Shown piece after piece: positions 9,001 to 18,781 of a DNA stretch of 64,000 bases. Made by a program: the position numbers and the translations under genes. The DNA comes from Halomicrobium zhouii (GTDB lineage: Archaea > Halobacteriota > Halobacteria > Halobacteriales > Haloarculaceae): positions 930,001 to 994,000 of the forward strand of contig NZ_FOZK01000001.1 of assembly GCF_900114435.1 (NCBI RefSeq), in the 5' to 3' direction. Below the pieces are notes generated by a model that saw only the letters and a list, made by a program, of their open reading frames with translations, did no database searches and was not told the DNA's origin. How positions within the stretch are numbered: position 1 is the stretch's first letter; every line of letters starts with the position of its first letter.

Positions 9001-9548
9001 CGACGGGCCCCCTGATAGGACTCCAACCCGCCAGGGTGGCCCGGTGGATTTTCGGTACCGACGAGCTCCCCACCGGTCGGCGAACTGAACAGCGCGTACA
9101 GCAGTTCGTTGACGAGGTAGAAGCGGACCCGCTCCAGATCGGACCCTTCGGGGTCGGGCCCGACCCGGTCCAGGCCGAGGTCGGTGAGCAACTGGTCGCC
9201 CTCGGCGGGCGAGAGGTCGCGGAAGTTCGACTCGAACTCCTCGGTCGCGTAGTCGTCCAGCACGGCGACCGCATCAGCCATCCCGGTCCGGTGGTCGTCG
9301 TCGTTCTCGATCCGGCCGGTGACGTACGTCCGGACGAACTCTTCGGCGTCGGCTACCTCGGCGGGGTACAGTACCGGGGCGAGTGCAGTCGCCGTCTCGA
9401 CGACGGCGTCGCTCCCCTCGTTCGATGCACCCTCGTCGTCGTTCGATTCCCCACCGGAGTCGCCGCCGGTGGTGGCGAGGTACGCACCGCCGCCGGCGAC
9501 GCCCGCGGCAGCCAGCGCTGCCACTGCGTCTCGCCGTGTCAGCTCCAT
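8997..9548 (-). CDS. Gluconate 2-dehydrogenase subunit 3 family protein, Tat-exported
   Basis: Small partner subunit of 183 residues. MELTRRDAVAALAAAGVAGG is a Tat signal, followed by a Ser/Asp/Glu-rich linker, and then the subunit-3 fold (ALAPVLYPAEVADAEEFVRTYV ... YLVNELLYALFSSPTGG). The known role of the family is to escort and stabilise the GMC flavoprotein at the outer face of the membrane. It is the first gene of a two-gene operon with the GMC gene (4-base overlap). ATG 9548 places the twin Arg at residues 5-6; an upstream alternative would bury it. Sugar-oxidising function in the pseudoperiplasm is inferred. Confidence 0.85.
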   Translation of the reverse strand: MELTRRDAVAALAAAGVAGGGAYLATTGGDSGGESNDDEGASNEGSDAVVETATALAPVLYPAEVADAEEFVRTYVTGRIENDDDHRTGMADAVAVLDDYATEEFESNFRDLSPAEGDQLLTDLGLDRVGPDPEGSDLERVRFYLVNELLYALFSSPTGGELVGTENPPGHPGGLESYQGARR

Positions 9549-9690
9549 AGTCGGCCCGTTCGACGGAGGCACAGTAATAACTAGGCATTAGGGGCCCCTC
9601 CGGAGTCCAGTGCCCGCTCGGGAGGCCGTCAGTGCGTTCGGGCGGCACCAGAGCTATGTAACCGAGCGTCGCATGGTAGAACCGTCCAGT

Positions 9691-11610
9691 ATGACCAGCC
9701 CACAGTATTCCGTCGGCGTCACCGACGTCGAGATCGACGACCAGTTCTGGTCGCCCTGGGTGACCCGGAACCGCGAGGTAACGATCGAGTACCAGTACGA
9801 CCAGCTCGAGGAGTCCGGGAGCCTGGAGAACTTCCGCCGCGCCCGGGACGGGAAGGAGGGCGGTTTCCAGGGGATGTGGTTCCAGGACAGTGACGCGTAC
9901 AAGTGGCTCGAAGCGGCGAGTTACGAACTCGCGAAGGCCGACGACCCCGACCTTCGCGAGCGAGTCGACGAGGTGATCGACCTCGTCGCCGGTGCCCAGG
10001 AAGCCTCGGGCTACGTCAACACGTACTTCCAGCTCGTCGAGCCGGAGCTGAAGTGGACGAACCTCAACATCATGCACGAGCTGTACTGCGCGGGCCACCT
10101 GATCGAGGCCGCCGTCGCCCACTACGATGCCACCGGCGAGGAGTCGCTGCTCGACGTGGCCGTCGACTTCGCGGACCACGTCGACGACGTCTTCGGCGAC
10201 GAGATCGACGGCGTCCCCGGCCACGAGGGGATCGAACTCGCGCTGGTCAAACTGTATCACGTCACCGGCGAGGAGCGCTACCTCGACCTCGCGCGGTACT
10301 TCGTCGACCTCCGCGGCCACGACGACCGGCTCGAATGGGAACTCACCAACCCCGACGAGATCGGCGGACACTCGTGGGACGACGGCGCGCTCATCCCGAC
10401 CGACGACGGCGGGAGCCTGTTCCTCGGCGACGAGGGGGAATACGTCGGCACGTACGCGCAGGCCCACGCACCGGTCCGCGAGCAGGACACCGTCGAAGGT
10501 CACTCCGTCAGGGCGATGTACCTCTACGCGGGCGTCACCGACCTCGTCGCCGAGACGGGCGACGAGGAACTGTTCGAGGCGATAGAGCGCCTCTGGGCGA
10601 ACATGACCACGAAGCGTCTGTACGTCACCGGCGGCATCGGCCCCGAGCGCGAGCACGAGGGGTTCACCGGGGACTACGACCTCAGGAACGAGGACGCCTA
10701 CGCGGAGACCTGCGCCGCCATCGGGAGCATCTTCTGGAACCAGCGACTGCTCGAACTGACGGGCGAGGCGAAGTACGCCGACCTGATCGAACGCACGCTG
10801 TACAACGGCTTCCTGGCCGGCGTCTCCATGGACGGCACGCGATTCTTCTACGAGAACCCGCTGGCGAGTTCGGGCGACCACCACCGGAAGGGCTGGTTCA
10901 CCTGCGCCTGCTGTCCGCCCAACGCCGCGCGCCTGTTCGCCTCCCTGGGTCAGTACGTCTACTCGACGAACCGCGGCGCGCTGACCGTCCAACAGTACGT
11001 CGGGAGCACGGTCGAGACGACCGTCGACGGAACGGCCGTCGAACTTACCCAGTCGAGCGAACTCCCCTGGGTCGGCGAGGTGACGCTGACCGTCGAGTCC
11101 GAAGGCGCCGTCCCCGTCCGTCTCCGGGTCCCGTCGTGGGCGACGGACGTCGCCGTCTCGGTCGAGGGCGAGGAAATCGACCACGGCGGCGGGGACGGCT
11201 ACGTCGAACTCGAAGGTGAGTGGGACGGCGACCGCATCCACGTCACTTTCGAGCAGACGGCCGAACTGGTTCGCGCTCACCCGGCCGTCGAGGCCGACGC
11301 CGGCCGCGTCGCCGTCGAACGCGGGCCGCTCGTCTACTGCGCCGAGGCCGTCGACAACGACCGGCCCCTCCACCAGTACGCGGTCCGGACGGACGGCGAC
11401 GTCGACGCCGACCACCGGGAGGACCTGCTCGAGGGCGTGACCGTCCTGGAGACGGACGCGTCGGTGCCGAATCTGGACGGATGGGACGGATCGCTGTACC
11501 GCCCCGACGACGAGGTCGGGACGGAGTCGGCACGGCTGACGATGGTGCCGTACTACGCGTGGGACAACCGGGACCCCGGCGAGATGCAGGTCTGGCCGCG
11601 GGCGGAGTGA
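9691..11610 (+). CDS. Beta-L-arabinofuranosidase, GH127 (DUF1680)
   Basis: Retaining glycosidase that releases L-arabinose, 639 residues, full length for the family. The all-alpha (alpha/alpha)6 barrel carries Glu339 and Cys341 in AETCA and the Cys407-Cys408 pair in CACCPPN. These align with the zinc-bound catalytic set of Bifidobacterium HypBA1 (Glu338, Cys340, nucleophile Cys417, Cys418). A C-terminal beta-domain follows. Start chosen at 9691 (MTSPQYS); ATG 9673 is an alternative. No signal peptide, so it acts in the cytoplasm on imported oligosaccharides. It stands alone between divergent and convergent neighbours. Family is certain; L-arabinofuranose specificity is from family knowledge. 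Confidence 0.93.
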   Translation: MTSPQYSVGVTDVEIDDQFWSPWVTRNREVTIEYQYDQLEESGSLENFRRARDGKEGGFQGMWFQDSDAYKWLEAASYELAKADDPDLRERVDEVIDLVAGAQEASGYVNTYFQLVEPELKWTNLNIMHELYCAGHLIEAAVAHYDATGEESLLDVAVDFADHVDDVFGDEIDGVPGHEGIELALVKLYHVTGEERYLDLARYFVDLRGHDDRLEWELTNPDEIGGHSWDDGALIPTDDGGSLFLGDEGEYVGTYAQAHAPVREQDTVEGHSVRAMYLYAGVTDLVAETGDEELFEAIERLWANMTTKRLYVTGGIGPEREHEGFTGDYDLRNEDAYAETCAAIGSIFWNQRLLELTGEAKYADLIERTLYNGFLAGVSMDGTRFFYENPLASSGDHHRKGWFTCACCPPNAARLFASLGQYVYSTNRGALTVQQYVGSTVETTVDGTAVELTQSSELPWVGEVTLTVESEGAVPVRLRVPSWATDVAVSVEGEEIDHGGGDGYVELEGEWDGDRIHVTFEQTAELVRAHPAVEADAGRVAVERGPLVYCAEAVDNDRPLHQYAVRTDGDVDADHREDLLEGVTVLETDASVPNLDGWDGSLYRPDDEVGTESARLTMVPYYAWDNRDPGEMQVWPRAE

Positions 11611-11692
11611 CCGGCGGCTACTCGGTCTTTTTCGACCAGTTCACGGAACCGGAACGCGCGACAGAAGACGGAGAGCTGTCGTCGGAACGGAC

Positions 11693-12829
<1,137 letters not shown>

Positions 12830-13084
12830 GCCTCAATGATTGCCCAGACAGGGTAAAAACGTTTTCGTGTTTGGGAACTGTTGGCCGGTATCACTGGTGT
12901 TAATTAGGGGACGTTTCTGGTCGGTCTGTATCCCCCTGCTGTTCTGGCCGATCACCACTCCAGTCACGGACGCGGGAGGTGGATCATCGTTGCACAACGC
13001 GGATCGTTAATATTTCTCCCATCTCAATGGTCCATGTTACAACAGCAGTAACCTTTATTATCATTAAGAACAACCCCGATAGTG
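12830..13084. promoter_or_regulatory. Divergent control region of the CUT1 sugar transporter
   Basis: 255 bases between the ATPase gene (minus) and the binding-protein gene (plus). For the plus gene a TATA-like TTTATTATC lies at 13055-13063, 22-30 nt before ATG 13085. Immediately upstream is an inverted repeat GTTAC / 7 bases / GTAAC at 13036-13052. Its position against the TATA box suits an operator or activator site (inference). The minus gene has a TATA-like box near 12856-12866. Confidence 0.65.
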
Positions 13085-14488
13085 ATGCCAACAAATAGCA
13101 GTGGTAGTGGCAGTGGCAGCGATTCGAATCACCAAACGACGAAAGAGGGACGCAGCCGTCGTCGGTTCCTCCAGGCAGCGGGTGCGACCGGTATCGCCGG
13201 TCTCGCTGGCTGTTTCGGACTCGGCGGCGGCGGCGGCGGCGACGGCGGCGACGGCGGTTCTGGTGGCGACGGCGGTGACGGCGGCGCCAGCACCGGTGGG
13301 TCCGGCGGGGGCAGCATGGAGCTCTCGTACTGGACGTTGTTCGGCGGCGGTGACGGCGAGGTGATGAAGTCGATCATCGACAAGTTCAACGACGAACAAC
13401 CGCTCGGTGACAACATCACCATCGACCGGCAGCGGACGCCGTGGGACGACCACTACGACCGTCTGTTCACGTCGATGACGGGCGGCGAGCCGCCGGACAT
13501 GGCCATCTCGCACGCCACGTACCTGCGCCGGTTCCAGGACACGCTGACGACCCTGGGCGACTACACCTCGACGACGGACGACTACGTCCAGTCGATCCTC
13601 GACTCGTGTATGATCGACGGGAATCAGTACGCGGTCCCCATCGACTCTCACCCGCTCGGGCTGTACTACAACATGGACGTTCTGAACGAGGCCGGCGTCG
13701 AGCCGCCGTTCGAGAACTTCACGGAGTTCGAGGAGGCCTGCAACGCCATCCTCGAGAACACCGACGCCAAGCCGTTCAGTCCCGACCCGTACTGGGGCAA
13801 CGGCGGCGGCTTCCGCCAGTACTTCATGGCGCTCAACCAGATGGGCGGGAGCATGTTCAACGACGACCTCACCGAAGCCACCTTCGGGGGCGACACCGGA
13901 CTCGCGGCGCTCGAGTACATCGCCAGCATCCCCGACGAGCGCGGCTGGGACGAGCCCGACACCTCCGACAACCGCGTCGCCCAGAGCTTCCGGAACGGGA
14001 ACGTCGCGATGACGGTCAACGGGACGTGGTACGTCAACGTCATGCGCGATCAGGAGTTCGAGTGGGGCTTTCAGAAACCTCACTGGGTCCCGGACGCCGA
14101 GCAACTGGTGACGACGGCCGACAGTCACACGATCGTCGTTCCCCAGCAGTCGAACGCCAGCGAAGAGCGCATCCAGGCCAGCGTCGAGGCCGCGGAGTGG
14201 ATCGCCCAGGAGAACCCCGAATGGGGCTCCGAAGCGGGTCACCTGCCGGCGTACAGCCCGATCCTCAACGGCGACGAACTGCGTGAGGCCGACATCTGGG
14301 ACAAGACGCTCTCGACGTTCATGGAGATGGCGGAGGACGACCAGCTCGCCTACTGGCCCCAGCTGCCGAACGCGGACATGTTCGCCCAGAGCAACTGGAC
14401 GTGGTTCACTGACGCCTACTCGCAGAGCACGGAGCCGGAACAAGCGCTCCAGCAGGGCGTCGACACCTGGAACTCCCAGCTTCAGTGA
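13085..14488 (+). CDS. Sugar ABC transporter substrate-binding lipoprotein, Tat-exported
   Basis: Extracellular carbohydrate-binding protein of 467 residues (SBP family 1). The N-terminus has RSRRRFLQAAGATGIAGLAGC: a twin-arginine motif with a lipobox Cys, the usual haloarchaeal Tat-lipoprotein form. A very Gly/Asp-rich flexible tether (about residues 42-75) precedes the mature domain, which starts near LSYWTLFGG. Start at ATG 13085; the GTG just before it is in frame but not needed. First gene of an operon with two permeases (21-base gap) and a DUF624-like gene. Ligand is not predictable; xylo- or arabino-oligosaccharides are likely from neighbours. Confidence 0.93.
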   Translation: MPTNSSGSGSGSDSNHQTTKEGRSRRRFLQAAGATGIAGLAGCFGLGGGGGGDGGDGGSGGDGGDGGASTGGSGGGSMELSYWTLFGGGDGEVMKSIIDKFNDEQPLGDNITIDRQRTPWDDHYDRLFTSMTGGEPPDMAISHATYLRRFQDTLTTLGDYTSTTDDYVQSILDSCMIDGNQYAVPIDSHPLGLYYNMDVLNEAGVEPPFENFTEFEEACNAILENTDAKPFSPDPYWGNGGGFRQYFMALNQMGGSMFNDDLTEATFGGDTGLAALEYIASIPDERGWDEPDTSDNRVAQSFRNGNVAMTVNGTWYVNVMRDQEFEWGFQKPHWVPDAEQLVTTADSHTIVVPQQSNASEERIQASVEAAEWIAQENPEWGSEAGHLPAYSPILNGDELREADIWDKTLSTFMEMAEDDQLAYWPQLPNADMFAQSNWTWFTDAYSQSTEPEQALQQGVDTWNSQLQ

Positions 14489-14509
14489 CCACACAGGTAC
14501 ACGCACACA

Positions 14510-15433
14510 ATGTCTGTCACTGACCGATTCGACGGGATCAGAGGGGTGATCAGTTCCGACGATCGCTCGCGCAAGGAACTGATCGAGGGCATCCTCTTCT
14601 CGCTCCCCTATCTCGTCATCTTCGGCGTGTTCCTCCTGTACCCGCTCGTGATGGGCGGGTACATGAGCCTGTTCGACTGGAACGCCATCGATCCGACCCA
14701 GTCGGTGTTCATCGGACTCGAGAACTACCAGACGCTCATGAACGACCAGGGCTTCTGGAACGCCCTGAAGAACACCGGCTACTTCGCACTGCTCACCGTC
14801 CCCTCGATCGTCGTCGTCGCGCTGGGCCTCGCGCTCGGCGTCAACCGCGACATCAAGGGGAAGGGCCTGCTCCGGGCGATCTTCTTCAGCCCGTACATCC
14901 TGACCGTCTCCGTCGTGGCGGTGGTCTGGGTCGACATGTACTCGACGCAGTACGGGATGATCAACCACTACCTCGGGATGGTCATGGAGAACCCGCCCCG
15001 GTGGCTCCAGGAACGGCTCACGGCGATGCCCGCCCTGGCGATAACGACCGTCTGGTGGCTCGTCGGGTTCAGCTTTGTCATCCTGCTGTCTGCCCGTCAG
15101 AGCGTGCCGGACTACCTCTACGAGGCGGCCAAGCTCGACGGCGCGGGCGCCTGGCGCCAGTTCAGGGACGTCACCGTCCCCCAGATCAGACACGCCATCT
15201 TCTTCGTCGTCATCATCAACATCATCTGGGCAGCCCAGGTGTACGGCCAGCCGTACGTGATGACCTCGGGCGGTCCGGGCAGTACGACGGAGACGCTCGT
15301 CATGTACCTCTACGAGTCGGCGTTCAGCCAGCGGAACTTCGGCTACGCCGCCGCCATTGGGTACGTCCTGACGGGCATCCTCGTGCTGGTCTCCATCGCG
15401 AACTACTACCTCCTCGGAGGCGACAATGAGTGA
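14510..15433 (+). CDS. Sugar ABC transporter permease 1 (MalF/UgpA type)
   Basis: Inner-membrane permease of 307 residues with about six transmembrane segments, starting with LIEGILFSLPYLVIFGVFLLYP. The cytoplasmic EAA loop that contacts the ATPase is EAAKLDGAGAWRQFRDVTVPQIR (about residues 205-227). It overlaps the next permease gene by 8 bases, so the two are translationally coupled. Belongs to the CUT1 transporter of 11693-16292. Confidence 0.95.
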   Translation: MSVTDRFDGIRGVISSDDRSRKELIEGILFSLPYLVIFGVFLLYPLVMGGYMSLFDWNAIDPTQSVFIGLENYQTLMNDQGFWNALKNTGYFALLTVPSIVVVALGLALGVNRDIKGKGLLRAIFFSPYILTVSVVAVVWVDMYSTQYGMINHYLGMVMENPPRWLQERLTAMPALAITTVWWLVGFSFVILLSARQSVPDYLYEAAKLDGAGAWRQFRDVTVPQIRHAIFFVVIINIIWAAQVYGQPYVMTSGGPGSTTETLVMYLYESAFSQRNFGYAAAIGYVLTGILVLVSIANYYLLGGDNE

Positions 15434-16292
15434 CTCATCAGCCACGGTAAACCGGTTCGAATCGTTCAGTGTCGGCGACGTCTCCCTGCGGAGCGTCGGC
15501 GTCCACGCCGTCATGTACGGCGCGGCCCTGCTGTTCGTGCTGCCGTACCTGTACATGATCTCGACGTCCTTGCAGACCCAGCAGCAGGCGGTCTCCGAGG
15601 GGATGAACTGGATCCCCGACCCGCTCACGGTCGCCTCGTTCACGGGCCTGTTGACCGGGTCACTGATCGCCCAGTGGGCGCTCAACACGCTCATCATCGC
15701 GTCGGTGACGACGCTGCTCGTCCTGCTCGTGGACTCGATGATCGCCTTCGCGCTCACGCGGCTCGACTGGCCCGGCCAGCGCTACGTTCTGGCGCTCATC
15801 ATCGCGAGCTTCATGGTCCCGGGCTTCGTGAACATCATCCCGCTGTACATCCTCATCACGGACCTGGGGCTGCTCAACAACTACGCGGCGGTGATTCTCC
15901 CGTTCGTGGCCGGCCCGCTCGGCGTGTTCCTCCTGGCGCAGTTCTTCCGGGACCTGCCCTACGAAATCCAGGAGGCGGCCCAGCTCGACGGCTTCTCGAA
16001 CCTGCGGATCTACACGCACATCGTCCTGCCGCTCTCGAAGTCGATCCTGACGGCGCTCGCGCTGTTCATCTTCGTCTGGAGCTGGAACCAGTTCCTCTGG
16101 CCCCTGATCGTGCTCCAGAGCGAGGCAGCGTACACGCTGCCCATCGGGATCGTCGTGCTGCGGGACAACTTCACCTACCAGCCGGCGGTGACGATGGCGT
16201 CGGCGCTGATCGCGTCCGGACCGCTGTTCATCCTGTTCCTGTTGCTGCAGGAACAGCTCATGTCCGCCGTCGAGATGCAAGGGGTAACCTAG
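15426..16292 (+). CDS. Sugar ABC transporter permease 2 (MalG/UgpE type)
   Basis: Second permease of the CUT1 importer, 288 residues, about six transmembrane helices (first near VHAVMYGAALLFVLPYLYMI). EAA loop EAAQLDGFSNLRIYTHIVLPLSK lies near residues 180-202, followed by FIFVWSWNQFLWPLIVL, typical of MalG-type proteins. It overlaps the preceding permease by 8 bases and is followed after 28 bases by a DUF624-like gene. Confidence 0.95.
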   Translation: MSDSSATVNRFESFSVGDVSLRSVGVHAVMYGAALLFVLPYLYMISTSLQTQQQAVSEGMNWIPDPLTVASFTGLLTGSLIAQWALNTLIIASVTTLLVLLVDSMIAFALTRLDWPGQRYVLALIIASFMVPGFVNIIPLYILITDLGLLNNYAAVILPFVAGPLGVFLLAQFFRDLPYEIQEAAQLDGFSNLRIYTHIVLPLSKSILTALALFIFVWSWNQFLWPLIVLQSEAAYTLPIGIVVLRDNFTYQPAVTMASALIASGPLFILFLLLQEQLMSAVEMQGVT

Positions 16293-16320
16293 TTAACGCC
16301 CCGTCCCATCCGTTCGCGTC

Positions 16321-16989
16321 ATGAGGGACGCGGACTCGAAATCGGTCTATCGATCGTTTATCGCTGCGACCCGTTTTTTCTACGAGTACGGTCCGAGAAT
16401 GGTACTGCTGAGCGTCGTCTGGTTCGTCTGCTCGCTCCCGCTGGTCACCGTCGGCCCGGCGACGCTCGGGGCCTACGCCGCGGTCGTCTCTGTCCGGGAG
16501 ACGTACAAATTCGACCGCGAGCACGTCGCCAGCGTCCTGAAGCGCCACGGCGTCTCGGCGATGCTCCTCTCCGGTGTCCCGCTCGTTCTCGGGGTCGTCT
16601 CAGTCCTGTACGTCCTGGAGTACTTCGCGAGTCCGTCGACGTTCCTGCTCGCCCTCTCGGTCGGATCGGCCTACGCCGGCGCGTACGCGGCGCTCGTCCT
16701 CGTGCCGACGTTCGTCGGCCTCGCCACCGGCGGCGACCTCGAGTCGTCGGTCCGGGCCGGGTTCGGCTGGACGAGCGCGAACGCCGTCGGCGCCGTCACG
16801 CTCGCGATGGCGACGCTCGTGGCCTTCCTCGCGACCGGCCTGCTGACCATCGCGTTCCCGCTCGTGTTCGCGGGGTTCGCTGCGGCGTTCCACGTACACG
16901 TCCTGCTGGACCCGCCCGACCACGAGCAGGCCACCGAACAGGACGAGACGATCTACGCCGGCGCCGACGGCGCCCGGGGCACGGACTGA
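16321..16989 (+). CDS. YesL/DUF624-like membrane protein
   Basis: Integral membrane protein, 222 residues, about five to six hydrophobic segments. The early block SLPLVTVGPATLGAYAAV matches the hallmark of the YesL/DUF624 family, found next to sugar ABC transporters in Bacillus pectin and xylan loci; its biochemical role is unknown. It is the last gene of the transporter operon, 28 bases after permease 2. An accessory role in oligosaccharide uptake is inferred only from context. Its acidic tail (EQATEQDETIYAGADGA) is presumably cytoplasmic. Confidence 0.75.
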   Translation: MRDADSKSVYRSFIAATRFFYEYGPRMVLLSVVWFVCSLPLVTVGPATLGAYAAVVSVRETYKFDREHVASVLKRHGVSAMLLSGVPLVLGVVSVLYVLEYFASPSTFLLALSVGSAYAGAYAALVLVPTFVGLATGGDLESSVRAGFGWTSANAVGAVTLAMATLVAFLATGLLTIAFPLVFAGFAAAFHVHVLLDPPDHEQATEQDETIYAGADGARGTD

Positions 16990-17076
16990 CTGGCACCTTC
17001 CGGGCGCGAGCCCACTGGCACTGGCCGCCGGTCAGGCCGCACCAGAACACCCACCGCCGGACCGCCGTGACCGATT

Positions 17077-17087
17077 GTTTTATAATC
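17077..17087 (+). promoter_or_regulatory. TATA-like box of the GH51 gene
   Basis: GTTTTATAATC ends 24 nt before ATG 17111, the spacing expected for a haloarchaeal leaderless transcript. It supports the chosen start over the in-frame TTG at 17075, which would lie upstream of or within the promoter. Confidence 0.65.
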
Positions 17088-17110
17088 TGCCTTGGATAGT
17101 ATGTACCTGT

Positions 17111-18604
17111 ATGACAGACGCGAACGTCACCGTCCACACAGAGGCGGCTATCGACCGCATCGAACCCGAACTGCACGGCCACTTCTCCGAGCACCTCGGG
17201 CGCTGTATCTACGACGGCATCTGGCACAGTGAGGACGCCGACGGTGACGGTTTCCGCGAAGACGTCATGACGCTGCTCTCGGACCTGGACATGCCCGTTC
17301 TCCGCTGGCCCGGCGGCTGTTTCGCCGACGACTATCAGTGGGAGGACGGCATCGGGCCCCGGGAGGACCGGCCGCGTCGACGCAACCTCTTCTGGTCCCA
17401 GGACCGCTCTGAAGTCCCTGAAGAGCCCAACACCTTCGGCACCGACGAGTTCCTGGAGTACTGCGAACGCGTCGGAACCAAGCCGTACCTGGCGACCAAC
17501 GTCGGCTCGGGCGACCCGCAGGAGGCGACCGACTGGGTCGAGTACGCCTGCTACGACGGCGACACCGAACTCGCGAACCGCCGCCGGGAGAACGGGCGCG
17601 ACGAGCCCTACGAGGTGCCCTACTGGGGCATCGGCAACGAGAACTGGGGCTGTGGCGGCCGGATGTCGCCCGAACAGTACGCTCGCGAGTACCGCCGGTT
17701 CGCCACCTACGTCGGCTCGATGGACAACCTCATGCTCGACGAGGAACTCGAACTCATCGCCTGCGGGTTCGAGGACCACGAGTGGAACCACCGCTTCATG
17801 GAAGAGGTCGGCAAGTCGAGCTGGGGCGTCGAGTACCCCCTCGACCACCTGACGCTGCACCACTACTACGGCCGGACGATGTCCGTCGCCGAGGCCGACG
17901 AGGACGACTACGACCAGTTCCTCGTCGAGGCCCTGGAGATGGACCACCACATCGAGCGCATCGCCTCCACCATCGACGCGTTCGCCTCGACGCGCGACGT
18001 CGGCGTCATCATCGACGAGTGGGGCGCCTGGCACACCGAGGCCGTCGCCGAGACCGGCCTCGAACAGCCCGGCACCGTCATCGACGCGCTGTCGGCTGCG
18101 GTCGTCCTCGACATCTTCAACGACCACGCCGACGTGATGACGATGTCCAACATCGCCCAGACCGTCAACGTCCTGCAGTGCCTGGTCGAGACGGAGGGTG
18201 ACGAGGCCTGGGCGCGACCGACCTACCGCGTCTTCGACCTCTACGCCCCTCACAAGGGCAACGAGGCGGTCCAGACGTCCGTCGACGCACCCACGCGCGA
18301 GGTCGGCGACGAGGAACTGCCCCTCGTCGGCGCCTCCGCGTCCGTCGACGACGACGGTGGCGTCTACGTCACGGCGACGAACATGGACACTCGTGGGAGC
18401 CACACCGTCGAGATCGACCTCGTGGGCGACGCCGGCGCGGACGTCGACGCGAAGGTCCTCTTCGAGGGTCAGGAGCCCGACATGGTGGTCGACGCCGACA
18501 ACGCCGACGAGTTCGCGGCCGACGACCTCGACGCCACCGTCGAGGACGGCGTCCTCACCGCCGAACTCGAACCGTCGACGGTCGCCGGCATCTCGGTCCG
18601 GTAA
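17111..18604 (+). CDS. Alpha-L-arabinofuranosidase, GH51
   Basis: Retaining enzyme that removes L-arabinofuranose side chains from arabinoxylan or arabinan fragments; 497 residues, the normal size. TIM barrel with catalytic acid/base Glu177 in YWGIGNENWGCGG and nucleophile Glu303 in GVIIDEWGAW; LRWPGGCFADDYQWEDGIG near residue 75 is the family substrate-binding block. A C-terminal beta-domain runs from about residue 375. No signal peptide, so it is cytoplasmic. Own TATA-like box. Followed by an SDR gene on the same strand after 177 bases. Fits downstream of the CUT1 transporter just upstream. Confidence 0.95.
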   Translation: MTDANVTVHTEAAIDRIEPELHGHFSEHLGRCIYDGIWHSEDADGDGFREDVMTLLSDLDMPVLRWPGGCFADDYQWEDGIGPREDRPRRRNLFWSQDRSEVPEEPNTFGTDEFLEYCERVGTKPYLATNVGSGDPQEATDWVEYACYDGDTELANRRRENGRDEPYEVPYWGIGNENWGCGGRMSPEQYAREYRRFATYVGSMDNLMLDEELELIACGFEDHEWNHRFMEEVGKSSWGVEYPLDHLTLHHYYGRTMSVAEADEDDYDQFLVEALEMDHHIERIASTIDAFASTRDVGVIIDEWGAWHTEAVAETGLEQPGTVIDALSAAVVLDIFNDHADVMTMSNIAQTVNVLQCLVETEGDEAWARPTYRVFDLYAPHKGNEAVQTSVDAPTREVGDEELPLVGASASVDDDGGVYVTATNMDTRGSHTVEIDLVGDAGADVDAKVLFEGQEPDMVVDADNADEFAADDLDATVEDGVLTAELEPSTVAGISVR

Positions 18605-18781
18605 ACCGGCCCGCGCTCGCCGGTATTTTTCGCGCAGTTCTGTCGTTCTTCTCGCGCCCGTTCGCCGTCCTTCTCGCGCCCGTCCTCGTCCACCCGTGAA
18701 CCGGAGCGGCCAGCACGCCAGCGACTCGCGACTCGACGACACCCATCTTCAAGTGCCTCGTTACCGAGGTACGAACGACGC

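Noticed and set aside
6278..9274. A very long open frame on the minus strand through the SDR, GMC and dehydrogenase region
   Set aside because: It is out of frame with three recognisable genes, is Arg/Pro/Gly-rich without motifs, and reflects the high-GC codon pattern.
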